64,000 nucleotides of DNA from Lujinxingia vulgaris (GTDB lineage Bacteria > Myxococcota_A > Bradymonadia > Bradymonadales > Bradymonadaceae). Below, piece after piece: positions 26,878 through 36,654 of this stretch (position 1 is its first letter; each line of letters starts with the position of its first letter). The position numbers were made by a program, and so were the translations under genes. The stretch is from the NCBI RefSeq assembly GCF_007997005.1, contig NZ_VOSL01000059.1, positions 62,001-126,000 on the forward strand. The letters are read 5' to 3'. A model generated the notes under the pieces. That model saw nothing but the letters and a program-made list of their open reading frames with translations. It did not search any database and was not told where the DNA came from.

Positions 26878-26913
26878 ACCCGCAGCCACCTCGGTGGTTG
26901 CGGGTCTTTTTTT
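26878..26913 (+). terminator. Rho-independent terminator after the CorE-like gene
   Basis: ACCCGCAGCCACC pairs with GGTGGTTGCGGGT around a 2-nt loop (one G-U pair), and seven T follow. It ends the copZ/sigma-factor unit, so copA is transcribed from its own promoter in 26914-27016. Confidence 0.9.
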
Positions 26914-27016
26914 GCCATCGCGCTGTAAGTGGCCCGGGGGGGCCGCGTCTGCAGGGGTGAAGCGCGTTAAGGCGCGAACCACCATCCCATTCACAGGCAG
27001 CGCGAGGATTTTGAGC

Positions 27017-29305
<2,289 letters not shown>

Positions 29306-29494
29306 AGCGTGATCTTCGTGCTTCGAACCACCCTGAACATTTGACTTCCACACGCTCGTTCCAAGTGTTGGTGCGCACCAAACGCAGCCACACACGACGT
29401 ATCCCAGATTGGAGGACGCCCGAGCGCGAAAATACAGCGAGACGCATCGCAGGGGGTCGCGCTGCGCCTCTCCCCGCGCTCCCAACGCTCACCC

Positions 29495-29554
29495 GAAGAC
29501 GTAGGTCGCCACAAAACACATGAGGAAGACGTAGGTCGCCACAAAACACATGAG
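29495..29554 (+). repeat. Perfect 30-bp tandem duplication in the multicopper-oxidase leader
   Basis: Two identical 30-bp copies (29495-29524 and 29525-29554), each starting GAAGACGTAGGTCGCC and ending ACATGAG. The second copy ends in the Shine-Dalgarno region of the oxidase gene, so each copy carries its own ATGAGGA-like sequence. It may be a duplicated operator or a recent slippage. Confidence 0.85.
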
Positions 29555-29566
29555 GAGACCCACCCC

Positions 29567-31462
29567 ATGAAGGACGACGACGCACCACACAACCCCGGCT
29601 CAGGCCTGACTCGCCGCCGCTTTCTGCTCACCGGCGCCACCGCGCTGGCCGGCCTCACGCTCTCGCCAAAACTCCTGGCGAGCGAAGGGGACCTTGAGCC
29701 CGCCGGCGACTTCGGTGAGCTCGACGCCACCGCGCCCGGCGGCATCGACCTGTACATCGAGCGAAAAACCCTGCGCATCGACGGACTTCCGGGGCGCGCG
29801 ATTACGATCAATGGCTCGGTGCCCGGCCCGACGATCCGTATGACGGAGGGCGAAGAAGCCGTGATCCGCGTGCATAACCGCATGCGGGAGGCGACCTCGA
29901 TTCACTGGCACGGCATCCTCCTGCCCTTTGATATGGACGGTGTGCCGGGCATCAGCTTTGCGGGCATCGCGCCGGGCGAAACGTTTACCTACCGCTTTCG
30001 TCTGCGCCAGAACGGCACCTACTGGTACCACAGCCACAGCGGGCTTCAGGAACAGATGGGGCATTACGGGCAGCTCATCGTCGAGCCGCGGGACGAAGAT
30101 CCCGTCGACTACGACGTGGAGCACACCATCGTGCTCTCAGACTGGACCTTCGAAGACCCGACCACGGTCTACAAAAAGCTCAAGAGTTTTGAGGGGTATT
30201 ATAACTTTCAGCGGCCCACGCTCGCGAACCTGCGGGAGCAAGCCGACGCCACGGATCAAGGGTTAGGTGAGGTTATCGCCAGCCGGCTTCGGTGGAACCG
30301 GATGCGCATGGATTCGACGGATATCGCGGATGTCACCGGTGCGACGTACAGCTATCTGATGAACGGGCGCACGGCCGGCGAGAACCCCACGTTCATCGCC
30401 CAGCCCGGCGAAAAGGTGCGCTTGAGGTTCACCAACGCGTCGGCCATGACCTACTACGACGTGCGCATCCCAGGCCTGGCCATGACCGTGGTGCAGGCCG
30501 ACGGGCAGAACGTGGAGCCGGTGGAGGTCGACGAGCTGCGCATCGCGGTGGCGGAGACCTACGACGTCATCGTGACGCTCCCTGACGACCAGGCCTACAC
30601 GATCTTTGCTGAGAGCATGGATCGCAGCGGCTACGCCCGCGGCACCCTCGCTCCGAAACAGGGCATGTCCGCCGCGATTCCCGACCGCCGCGCTCGCCCC
30701 TACCTCACCATGGCCGACATGGGCATGATGCATGGCGATATGGAGGGCATGGACCATGGCGAGGACCATGGCGAGGACCATGGCGCGCACGGCGGAGTTC
30801 AAGATGGCGATGAGAATGCCGAGATTCGCTATCCGGCGCACGACGAACATCAGGTCTCGCCATTGGCCCATCGCCACCCGCTCCCCGTCAGCGACCTGCC
30901 GATGAGCGTGCCGCACGGCCCCGACGAGCACGGCGCGGGCAGCATCACCATGGCCATGAACGCCTACCGCCAGCTCGACGATCCTGGCGTAGGCCTGGGC
31001 GACGACGATCGCCGCGTGCTCACCTACGGCCAGCTTCGCATCCTGGAAACGCCTCCGGATCGCCGACCCCCGACCCGGGAGATCAACCTGCATCTCACCG
31101 GCAACATGCATAACTACATCTGGGGATTTAACGGCAAAAAGTGGTCTGAATCCGAGATGTTACGCTTTAAGTATGGCGAGCGCCTGCGCATCAACTTCAT
31201 CAACGACACGATGATGAATCACCCCATGCATCTGCACGGCATGTGGATGGACCTCTACGCGGGCCATGCCTATGGAAAAAACCCACGCAAACACACCGTC
31301 AACGTGCAGCCGGCGGAGCTTTTGACCGTCGACATCAGCGTCGATGCACCCGGTCAGTGGGCCTTTCATTGCCACCTTCTCTACCACATGAAGGCCGGCA
31401 TGTTCCGCACCGTCGCCGTGGTGCGCGACCTCAAAGGGGAGCCCATTTATGCCGACCGTTAA
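29567..31462 (+). CDS. Periplasmic multicopper oxidase, CopA/PcoA/CuoB type
   Basis: A 631-aa protein with a Tat signal (LTRRRFLLTGATALAGL). Copper ligands are complete: HWHG near 113, WYHSHSG near 153, HPMHLHG at 552-558 and HCHLLYHM at 601-608 containing the type 1 Cys. A Met/His-rich insert (MADMGMMHGDMEGMDHG and following HGEDHG repeats) near 380-410 is typical of PcoA-type copper-resistance oxidases and binds extra Cu(I). It probably oxidises periplasmic Cu(I) to Cu(II). GAGGAG precedes the ATG. The PcoB-like gene overlaps its 3' end by 14 bp, so they form an operon. In Myxococcus, CorE controls such an oxidase (CuoB). Confidence 0.92.
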   Translation: MKDDDAPHNPGSGLTRRRFLLTGATALAGLTLSPKLLASEGDLEPAGDFGELDATAPGGIDLYIERKTLRIDGLPGRAITINGSVPGPTIRMTEGEEAVIRVHNRMREATSIHWHGILLPFDMDGVPGISFAGIAPGETFTYRFRLRQNGTYWYHSHSGLQEQMGHYGQLIVEPRDEDPVDYDVEHTIVLSDWTFEDPTTVYKKLKSFEGYYNFQRPTLANLREQADATDQGLGEVIASRLRWNRMRMDSTDIADVTGATYSYLMNGRTAGENPTFIAQPGEKVRLRFTNASAMTYYDVRIPGLAMTVVQADGQNVEPVEVDELRIAVAETYDVIVTLPDDQAYTIFAESMDRSGYARGTLAPKQGMSAAIPDRRARPYLTMADMGMMHGDMEGMDHGEDHGEDHGAHGGVQDGDENAEIRYPAHDEHQVSPLAHRHPLPVSDLPMSVPHGPDEHGAGSITMAMNAYRQLDDPGVGLGDDDRRVLTYGQLRILETPPDRRPPTREINLHLTGNMHNYIWGFNGKKWSESEMLRFKYGERLRINFINDTMMNHPMHLHGMWMDLYAGHAYGKNPRKHTVNVQPAELLTVDISVDAPGQWAFHCHLLYHMKAGMFRTVAVVRDLKGEPIYADR

Positions 31463-32414
31463 ACGCTACGCCCGGGCCCTGGGACTTGCCCTCTCTCTGC
31501 TGCTCCTCACCGACTCGCCGGCCTGGAGCCAGGAAGGCCACGAGCACCACGAGATGGAGGAGGAGCGCGACGACGCCCCCGAGCCCGAAGAGTCGCCAGA
31601 ATCTCCGGCCGAAGAGGCCGAAGAGGATCCCGATGATGTCGAGAGCTACCAGGGCGAAGAACCCGCGCTCCCCGAAGGCATGACCCTCGACGAGGTGCTG
31701 GAGAGCGCCGAGCAGCCGCCGCCGGAGGACTTCCCCGACGCGATGCACGACGATGCGATCCGCGCCTTTCTGCTCTTTGACCAGCTCGAATACCGCTACG
31801 ACCTCGGAGACGCCCCGGACCAGATCGGCACCGAAATCTCGGGCTACGTCGGCGGCGATTACAACCGCCTCTGGCTCAAAGGTGAGGGCGAAACGAGCTG
31901 GCAGGGGGATGAGGGCTTTGAGGGCGAATCGGAGCTCGATGTGCTCTACGGTCGGCTGATCTCGCCATTCTGGACCGTCCAGATCGGCGCCCAATACGCC
32001 AACGCGTGGGCCGAGAATGCTTACGAGGACATCTGGTCCGGCGCCCTGGCCCTGCAGGGCCTGGCGCCGGGCATGTTTGAAGTCGACGCCTCGCTCTACC
32101 TGACCGAAAACCTCAACCTGCTCGCGGCTCTGGAGGCCGAATACGACCTGCGCATCACCCAGCGCGTTGTGCTGCAGCCCCGCGTGGAGCTTAGCTTTGC
32201 GGCCCAGGATATCCCGGAGCGCGGCATCGGCATCGGGCTCTCCGACGCCCTCATCGATGTGCGACTTCGCTATGAGATTCTGCGCGAGGTCTCGCCCTAT
32301 CTCGGCTTTCGCTACCAGGGGCTCGTGGGGGCGACGGCGGATTTTGCCGAGGCTTCCGGCGAAGGCGCCAGCCGGTTTTTCATTCTGGCCGGTGTGCGCT
32401 TCGCGCTCTATTGA
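31449..32414 (+). CDS. Outer-membrane copper-resistance protein CopB/PcoB
   Basis: A 321-aa protein with signal MPTVKRYARALGLALSLLLL and cleavage near AWS-Q. The acidic His/Pro-rich stretch (GHEHHEMEEERDD...) runs to about residue 95. The beta-barrel domain (PF05275 type) follows: FDQLEYRYD, GGDYNRLWLKGEGE, LYGRLISPFWTVQIGAQY, YLGFRYQGLVG and C-terminal VRFALY. PcoB partners the multicopper oxidase in copper resistance and sits in the outer membrane. It overlaps the oxidase gene by 14 bp, a typical coupling. Confidence 0.88.
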   Translation: MPTVKRYARALGLALSLLLLTDSPAWSQEGHEHHEMEEERDDAPEPEESPESPAEEAEEDPDDVESYQGEEPALPEGMTLDEVLESAEQPPPEDFPDAMHDDAIRAFLLFDQLEYRYDLGDAPDQIGTEISGYVGGDYNRLWLKGEGETSWQGDEGFEGESELDVLYGRLISPFWTVQIGAQYANAWAENAYEDIWSGALALQGLAPGMFEVDASLYLTENLNLLAALEAEYDLRITQRVVLQPRVELSFAAQDIPERGIGIGLSDALIDVRLRYEILREVSPYLGFRYQGLVGATADFAEASGEGASRFFILAGVRFALY

Positions 32415-32501
32415 GCGGGCACATGACGTTGGTTATTGGCATCGAAAAAGCAGGCTTATTCGACAGCTAACTGGAGACTCACTTCCTACGAGGCATGTTT
32501 T

Positions 32502-33134
32502 ATGAAAATGCGTTTTCTTTCCGTCACATACGCCATTCTCCTTCTCCTGGGCCTGAGCGCGTGCAGCACCTCTGGCGAACCCCGCAGCGACGAGACGAGC
32601 GCGCAGGCCGAGCAGGCCCAGACCGGCGCTCAGGAGTCTGAGAGATCGGACGCTACGGCAGGACAACACGATGCGATGGGCCAGAAGATGGCCGAGATGT
32701 GCCCGATGCAGGTCGAGGGCACCACGCGCGAGATCGTCCGGCTCGATAACGCCGTGGCCATGGACTTCACCACCACCGGTGACGTCGAGGAACTTCGATC
32801 GCGCGTAGCGCGCATGCCCGAGCGTCACGCGACGATGCATGGCGAGGGCGGCCAGATGCCGCAGGGCCACGGCCATCATGGCCAGGGCGGCCAGATGCAA
32901 CACGAGCAGATGAGCGAAGAGCATCACGAGATGCGTCGCCAGATGATGGAGATGATGGCCGACGTCACCCTGGCGACAGAACCCATTGAGGGCGGCATGC
33001 GCCTGACCTTCACCCCCGCCGACGCCTCCCAGGTCGACGCGCTCTACCAGATGATGCAGAGCCACGCCCGGATGATGGAGCAGGAGGGTCAATGCCCGAT
33101 GATGCCGATGATGGGCGACGCGCAGAAGACATGA
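32502..33134 (+). CDS. Met/His-rich metal-binding lipoprotein
   Basis: A 210-aa lipoprotein: MKMRFLSVTYAILLLLGLSAC with an LSAC lipobox (Cys21). The mature part is rich in Met, His and Gln (for example GQKMAEMCPMQVEG, GQMPQGHGHHGQGG, QMQHEQMSEEHHEMRRQMMEMM) and ends CPMMPMMGD. It has two conserved-looking Cys-Pro-Met motifs. This composition fits periplasmic Cu(I) sequestration like CusF/CopM-type proteins, but no family is recognised. It follows copB by 87 bp and is probably in the same transcript. The start is ATG 32502; the frame extends to 32436 without a signal peptide. Confidence 0.75.
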   Translation: MKMRFLSVTYAILLLLGLSACSTSGEPRSDETSAQAEQAQTGAQESERSDATAGQHDAMGQKMAEMCPMQVEGTTREIVRLDNAVAMDFTTTGDVEELRSRVARMPERHATMHGEGGQMPQGHGHHGQGGQMQHEQMSEEHHEMRRQMMEMMADVTLATEPIEGGMRLTFTPADASQVDALYQMMQSHARMMEQEGQCPMMPMMGDAQKT

Positions 33135-33195
33135 TGCTCAAGCGCAGGGCCGCAGCTGGAGATTCACACCGCCGAAAGACGTAAGGAGTATCGTT

Positions 33196-33375
33196 ATGAT
33201 GAACAACTCGAACTGGCATATGTGGACCGGAACGTGGACCGATGGGTTTGCGATCGTCGTGATGGGTCTGGTGATCATCGCCGCGATCGTCATCGTCATC
33301 CGAAGCAGGTCGACGAACGCCGAGTCGAACGAGGCCGATGAGCCTCTCGAGGGTCCGGATGCCCGCGGAGCCTGA
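33196..33375 (+). CDS. 59-aa single-span membrane protein
   Basis: A small gene with AAGGAG 7 nt upstream. It encodes MMNNSNWHMWTGTWTDG, then one transmembrane segment (FAIVVMGLVIIAAIVIVI) and an acidic tail ending in GPDARGA. The Trp/Met/His-rich N-terminus would face the periplasm. It is the last gene of the copper operon before the terminator. Short membrane proteins of this kind are common beside copper operons, but I cannot name a family. Confidence 0.7.
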   Translation: MMNNSNWHMWTGTWTDGFAIVVMGLVIIAAIVIVIRSRSTNAESNEADEPLEGPDARGA

Positions 33376-33392
33376 CCTCCTGGCCGATTTCC

Positions 33393-33428
33393 AAAAAAAT
33401 GTGTGAGCCGAAGAGGCTCACGCTTTTC
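33393..33428. terminator. Bidirectional terminator between the copper operon and DUF302 gene
   Basis: GTGAGCC pairs with GGCTCAC (loop GAAGA). It is flanked by an A7 run on the left and TTTT on the right, so it works as a hairpin with U-tract for both the rightward copper transcript and the leftward DUF302 transcript. Confidence 0.8.
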
Positions 33429-33473
33429 ACGAAAACGCGCCCCCTGGGTGCGCCAATATATTTTGCAAAAAGT

Positions 33474-33890
33474 TCAGGCGTTGCCGAGCGCCGCGATCAC
33501 CCGCTCCATCCGAGCTTTAACGTCGTGGGCAATCGGCTGCACATCGTCGCGATCGATGAGCGAAAACATCTTAACCGGGTCGAGCGCCGAGACGATGGCG
33601 TTACCCTCATCGTCCTCGGTGACCACCATGTTGCAGGGTAGCAAAAGCCCGATCGGCGCCTCGGCCTGCAACGCCTGGTGGGCAAGCGGCGGGTTGCAAG
33701 CCCCCAGAATCACGTAGTTTTTGTGTTCGACGTCGAGCTTCTTGCGCAGCGTGTCTTTGATATCGATGCGCGTCAGTACGCCAAAGCCTTCGTCCTTAAG
33801 CGCCTTCTCCGTGCGCTCAATCGCGTCGCTGTAGCTCACGCCCTTAAGGGTCGCGGTGATGCCGTAGCCCGGGTTTCCAAAGCTGCTCAT
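33474..33890 (-). CDS. DUF302 domain protein
   Basis: A 138-aa cytoplasmic protein matching DUF302: GYGITATLKGVSYSDAIERT, LKDEGFGVLTRIDIKDTLRKKL, YVILGACNPPLAHQALQ and GLLLPCNMVVTEDDEG. DUF302 proteins are small alpha/beta folds of unknown biochemical role, often found near metal and redox genes. Two Cys (GAC and LPC) are at the family's usual places. GGAGG lies 5 nt before the ATG. It faces the copper operon and lies between it and the CopB-type ATPase gene, so it is probably functionally linked. Confidence 0.88.
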   Translation of the reverse strand: MSSFGNPGYGITATLKGVSYSDAIERTEKALKDEGFGVLTRIDIKDTLRKKLDVEHKNYVILGACNPPLAHQALQAEAPIGLLLPCNMVVTEDDEGNAIVSALDPVKMFSLIDRDDVQPIAHDVKARMERVIAALGNA

Positions 33891-33983
33891 GGTGACCTCC
33901 GTCGTCAGTGAGGAAAGGAATCGAATCGGGGCCAACCCTAAGCACCAACACCCGAGCCGCACACCCCACGCGGACCCAACAAC

Positions 33984-34017
33984 CCGAGCGCAGCCAGCGT
34001 CGTCCTGGGGCGCTCGG
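33984..34017 (+). repeat. Internally deleted copy of the multi-hairpin element
   Basis: This 34-bp sequence keeps both ends of the ~105-bp element found at 51693 and 53555 (CCGAGCGC ... CCTGGGGCGCTCGG) and the GCAGCCAGCGTCGT stem half. It lacks the central hairpin. It looks like a deletion derivative. Confidence 0.7.
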
Positions 34018-34055
34018 CTTAGCGACCACCTAACAACAAAGCGCGCCCCACCCAC

Positions 34056-34228
34056 CGCACTCACGAATCGCCCCACACCGCGCCCCTCAGAGCCCCATAA
34101 CCACCCAACCACCTGACCACCCAACCACAAAACGCGTCCCACCCAACGCACTCACGAATCGCCCCACACCGCGCCCCTCAGAGCCCCACAACCACCCAAC
34201 CACCTGACCACCCAACCACAAAGCGAAC
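34056..34228 (+). repeat. Dispersed ~85-90-bp intergenic repeat, locus 3 (2 units)
   Basis: Two almost identical ~90-bp units. Each starts CGCACTCACGAATCGCCC, then CACACCGCGCCCCTCAGAGC and CCACCCAACCACCTGACC. This variant has CCTCAGAG in place of GAACCCCGG. It lies between the DUF302 gene and the CopB-type ATPase gene, 45 bp before the latter's start. Confidence 0.8.
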
Positions 34229-34272
34229 CCCCCAGAGCACCGAACACACCTCCCAGACCCCACGAGCCCCCC

Positions 34273-36276
34273 ATGCCCCACAACCACGCCCACCACGATC
34301 ACGAAGGCCACGACAAACACGCCGGCCACAGCGTCTCGATGTTCCGCGACAAGTTCTGGCTAAGCCTGCTCCTCACGCTACCGGTCGTCTTCTGGTCACA
34401 GCATATCCAGCATCTTCTGGGCTATGAGGCGCCGAGCTTTCCGGGATCGTCGTGGATCGAGCCCGTGCTGGGTACGGTGATCTTTTTCTACGGCGGCATG
34501 GTCTTCTTAAAGAGCGCCTGGGGGGAACTGAAATCAAAGCTTCCGGGCATGATGACCTTGATCTCGCTGGCGATCACGGTGGCCTTTGTCTTCAGCGTGG
34601 CGGTGGAGCTGGGGTTTGACGCCTCGCCACTCTGGTGGGAGCTCGCCACCCTGGTGACGATCATGCTGCTCGGCCACTGGATCGAGATGCGCTCCATCGC
34701 CAGCGCGAAGGGCGCGCTCAAAGAGCTCGCAAAACTCCTGCCGGATACGGCCACGCGCCTCGTTGACGGGGAGCGCAAGGAGGTGCGCGTCGACCAGCTC
34801 TCGCCAGGCGATCGGGTGCTGGTGCGGCCTGGCGAGCGGGTGCCGGTCGATGGGACGATCACCGATGGCGAGAGCAGTGTGAATGAGGCGATGATCACCG
34901 GGGAGTCTGAGCCGGTGAGCAAGCGCAAGGGCGATGAGGTGATCGCGGGCACCGTCAATGGCGAGGGCTCCCTGCGCGTGGAGGTCGCGCAGACCGGCGA
35001 CGACACCCGTCTCTCGGGCATCATGCGCCTTGTGGCCGAGGCGCAGGACTCCAAATCCCGCTCCCAGGTGCTCGCTGACCGCGCCGCGCGCTGGCTCACG
35101 GCGGTGGCGATCGGCGCGGCGCTGATCACCCTGACGGTGTGGTGGCTTGTGGGCGCGTCGATCAACTTTACCGTCGTGCGCGTGGTCACCGTGCTGGTCA
35201 TCGCCTGCCCCCACGCCCTGGGGCTGGCCGTACCCCTGGTGGTGGCGATCTCCACGTCGATGGGCGCATCTTCGGGGCTGCTTGTGCGCGACCGCCGGGG
35301 CCTTGAGGAAGCCCGCAACCTGAACGCGGTGATTTTCGATAAGACCGGCACGCTCACCCTTGGCGAGTTTCGTGTCGTCTCGACGCACGTCACCGAGGGG
35401 TGGAGCGACGCGCAGGCGCTGCGCATCGCGGCGAGCGTGGAGGCGGAGTCGGAGCACCCGATCGCGCGTGGTATCGTGGAGACGGCGCGCGATCGGGACC
35501 TGGCATACCCCGAGGCCCGCGACTTTCAGAACATCACCGGCAAAGGTGTCGTCGCCACCGTGAATGGCCAGGAGTACCGCATGGGAGGGCCCGCGATGGT
35601 TGAGGAGGTCGAGGTTTCCGACGCGCTGCGTAGAGCCGCTGAGGAGGCCGGGGAGAACGCCCGGACGGCCATCTATCTGATCGAAGGGGGTACGGCGGTG
35701 GCGCTCTTTGCCGTCGCCGACGCCATCCGCGACGCGAGTTTTGAGGCGATTAAGGCGCTGCACGCGCGCGGCATCGAGGTCGCCATGCTCACCGGCGACT
35801 CCCGGGCGGTGGCCGACGCGGTAGCCCGGGAGCTGGGCATCGACCGGGTCTTTGCCGAGGTTTTGCCCGAAGATAAGGCCGACAAGGTCAAGGAGCTCCA
35901 GGCCCAGGGCGCGACCGTGGCGATGGTCGGCGACGGGGTGAACGACGCCCCGGCGCTCGCCACCGCCGACGTGGGCGTGGCGATCGGCGCGGGCACCGAC
36001 GTGGCCGTCGAGGCCGGCCACATCGTGCTGGTGCGCTCCGATCCGCGGGACATCCCCAGGATCGTCGCCCTGTCAGCCGCTACGCGTCGCAAAATGCTGC
36101 AGAACCTGTGGTGGGCCGCCGGCTACAACATCGTGGCCCTGCCCCTGGCGGCCGGCGCGGCCTACGCGTGGGGAATCGTGTTGTCGCCGGCGGTCGGCGC
36201 GGTGCTGATGTCCGCGAGCACAATCATCGTGGCGCTCAACGCCCAGTTGTTGCGGCGAGTGGATTTGGAGGGGTGA
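34273..36276 (+). CDS. copB: CopB-type heavy-metal P1B-ATPase (CPH)
   Basis: A 667-aa P-type ATPase without an HMA domain. The His-rich N-terminus ([19 protein letters not shown]) replaces it. The membrane metal site is CPH near 312 ([15 protein letters not shown]), the signature of CopB/P1B-3 pumps for Cu(I)/Cu(II) or Ag(I). MITGESEPV, phosphorylation Asp near 356 ([10 protein letters not shown]), SEHPIAR and [10 protein letters not shown] are intact. It probably exports copper together with CopA. The repeat array lies directly upstream, so its promoter must be in or beside repeats. Confidence 0.92.
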   Translation: MPHNHAHHDHEGHDKHAGHSVSMFRDKFWLSLLLTLPVVFWSQHIQHLLGYEAPSFPGSSWIEPVLGTVIFFYGGMVFLKSAWGELKSKLPGMMTLISLAITVAFVFSVAVELGFDASPLWWELATLVTIMLLGHWIEMRSIASAKGALKELAKLLPDTATRLVDGERKEVRVDQLSPGDRVLVRPGERVPVDGTITDGESSVNEAMITGESEPVSKRKGDEVIAGTVNGEGSLRVEVAQTGDDTRLSGIMRLVAEAQDSKSRSQVLADRAARWLTAVAIGAALITLTVWWLVGASINFTVVRVVTVLVIACPHALGLAVPLVVAISTSMGASSGLLVRDRRGLEEARNLNAVIFDKTGTLTLGEFRVVSTHVTEGWSDAQALRIAASVEAESEHPIARGIVETARDRDLAYPEARDFQNITGKGVVATVNGQEYRMGGPAMVEEVEVSDALRRAAEEAGENARTAIYLIEGGTAVALFAVADAIRDASFEAIKALHARGIEVAMLTGDSRAVADAVARELGIDRVFAEVLPEDKADKVKELQAQGATVAMVGDGVNDAPALATADVGVAIGAGTDVAVEAGHIVLVRSDPRDIPRIVALSAATRRKMLQNLWWAAGYNIVALPLAAGAAYAWGIVLSPAVGAVLMSASTIIVALNAQLLRRVDLEG

Positions 36277-36436
36277 GGCGGATCGTTCCGGCATCCGAGG
36301 CAAATTCTGGGCTCGGAGGGCGGAACGCTCCGGCATGTTGCGCAAACTTTTCGCGTGACAGGCGGAGCCTTCCGGCTTTCGAGGGAGATGTTGCGCGTTG
36401 GGGGCGGCTCGTGCCTGGGCTAGGGCTCGGACAGGT
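36277..36436 (+). repeat. 42-bp tandem minisatellite (about 4 degenerate units)
   Basis: Units begin GGCGGA at 36277, 36319 and 36361 and GGCGGC at 36403, exactly 42 bp apart. The first 18 bp are best conserved (GGCGGAACGCTCCGGCAT). In one plus frame the units read as 14-residue repeats of the pattern G-G-x-[FL]-R. The array starts right after the CopB-type ATPase stop and runs into a hexanucleotide array. Confidence 0.75.
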
Positions 36437-36522
36437 AGCTCGGGCTCGATCTCTAACTCGATCTCGATCTCGATCTCGATCTCGAACACGATCTCGATCT
36501 CGATCTCGCTCTCGTACTCGAA
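36437..36522 (+). repeat. Hexanucleotide array (CTCGAT)n, downstream of copB-type gene
   Basis: Mostly CTCGAT units with CTCGGG, CTCGAA and CTCGCT variants. The array runs into a unit of the dispersed repeat. No ORF is convincing here; apparent Ser/Arg or Asp/Arg repeats are artefacts of the hexamer. Confidence 0.85.
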
Positions 36523-36543
36523 AGGCGTGAGCCGCCGGGGGTG

Positions 36544-36620
36544 CACTCGAATCGACCCTCATCGCAAACCCCGGCGTCCCACAACCACCCAACCACACAA
36601 CCACCTAACCACAACACGCG
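36544..36620 (+). repeat. Dispersed ~85-90-bp intergenic repeat, locus 4 (1 unit)
   Basis: One unit: CACTCGAATCGACCCTCATCG, CAAACCCCGGCGTCCC, then ACAACCACCCAACC steps. It is the same orientation as the others and ends 35 bp before the stop of the LamG gene. Confidence 0.75.
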
Positions 36621-36654
36621 CCCCCCCGAACGCGCGCTGCGCCTCTACCTCACA

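Noticed and set aside
26864-27016. N-terminal extension of the CopA protein
   Set aside because: It would translate through a rho-independent terminator and promoter region; the ATG at 27017 directly precedes the HMA domain.
34534-36021. 495-aa open frame on the minus strand opposite the CPH-type ATPase
   Set aside because: The ATPase has all catalytic motifs on the plus strand; the reverse frame has no ribosome-binding site or domain.
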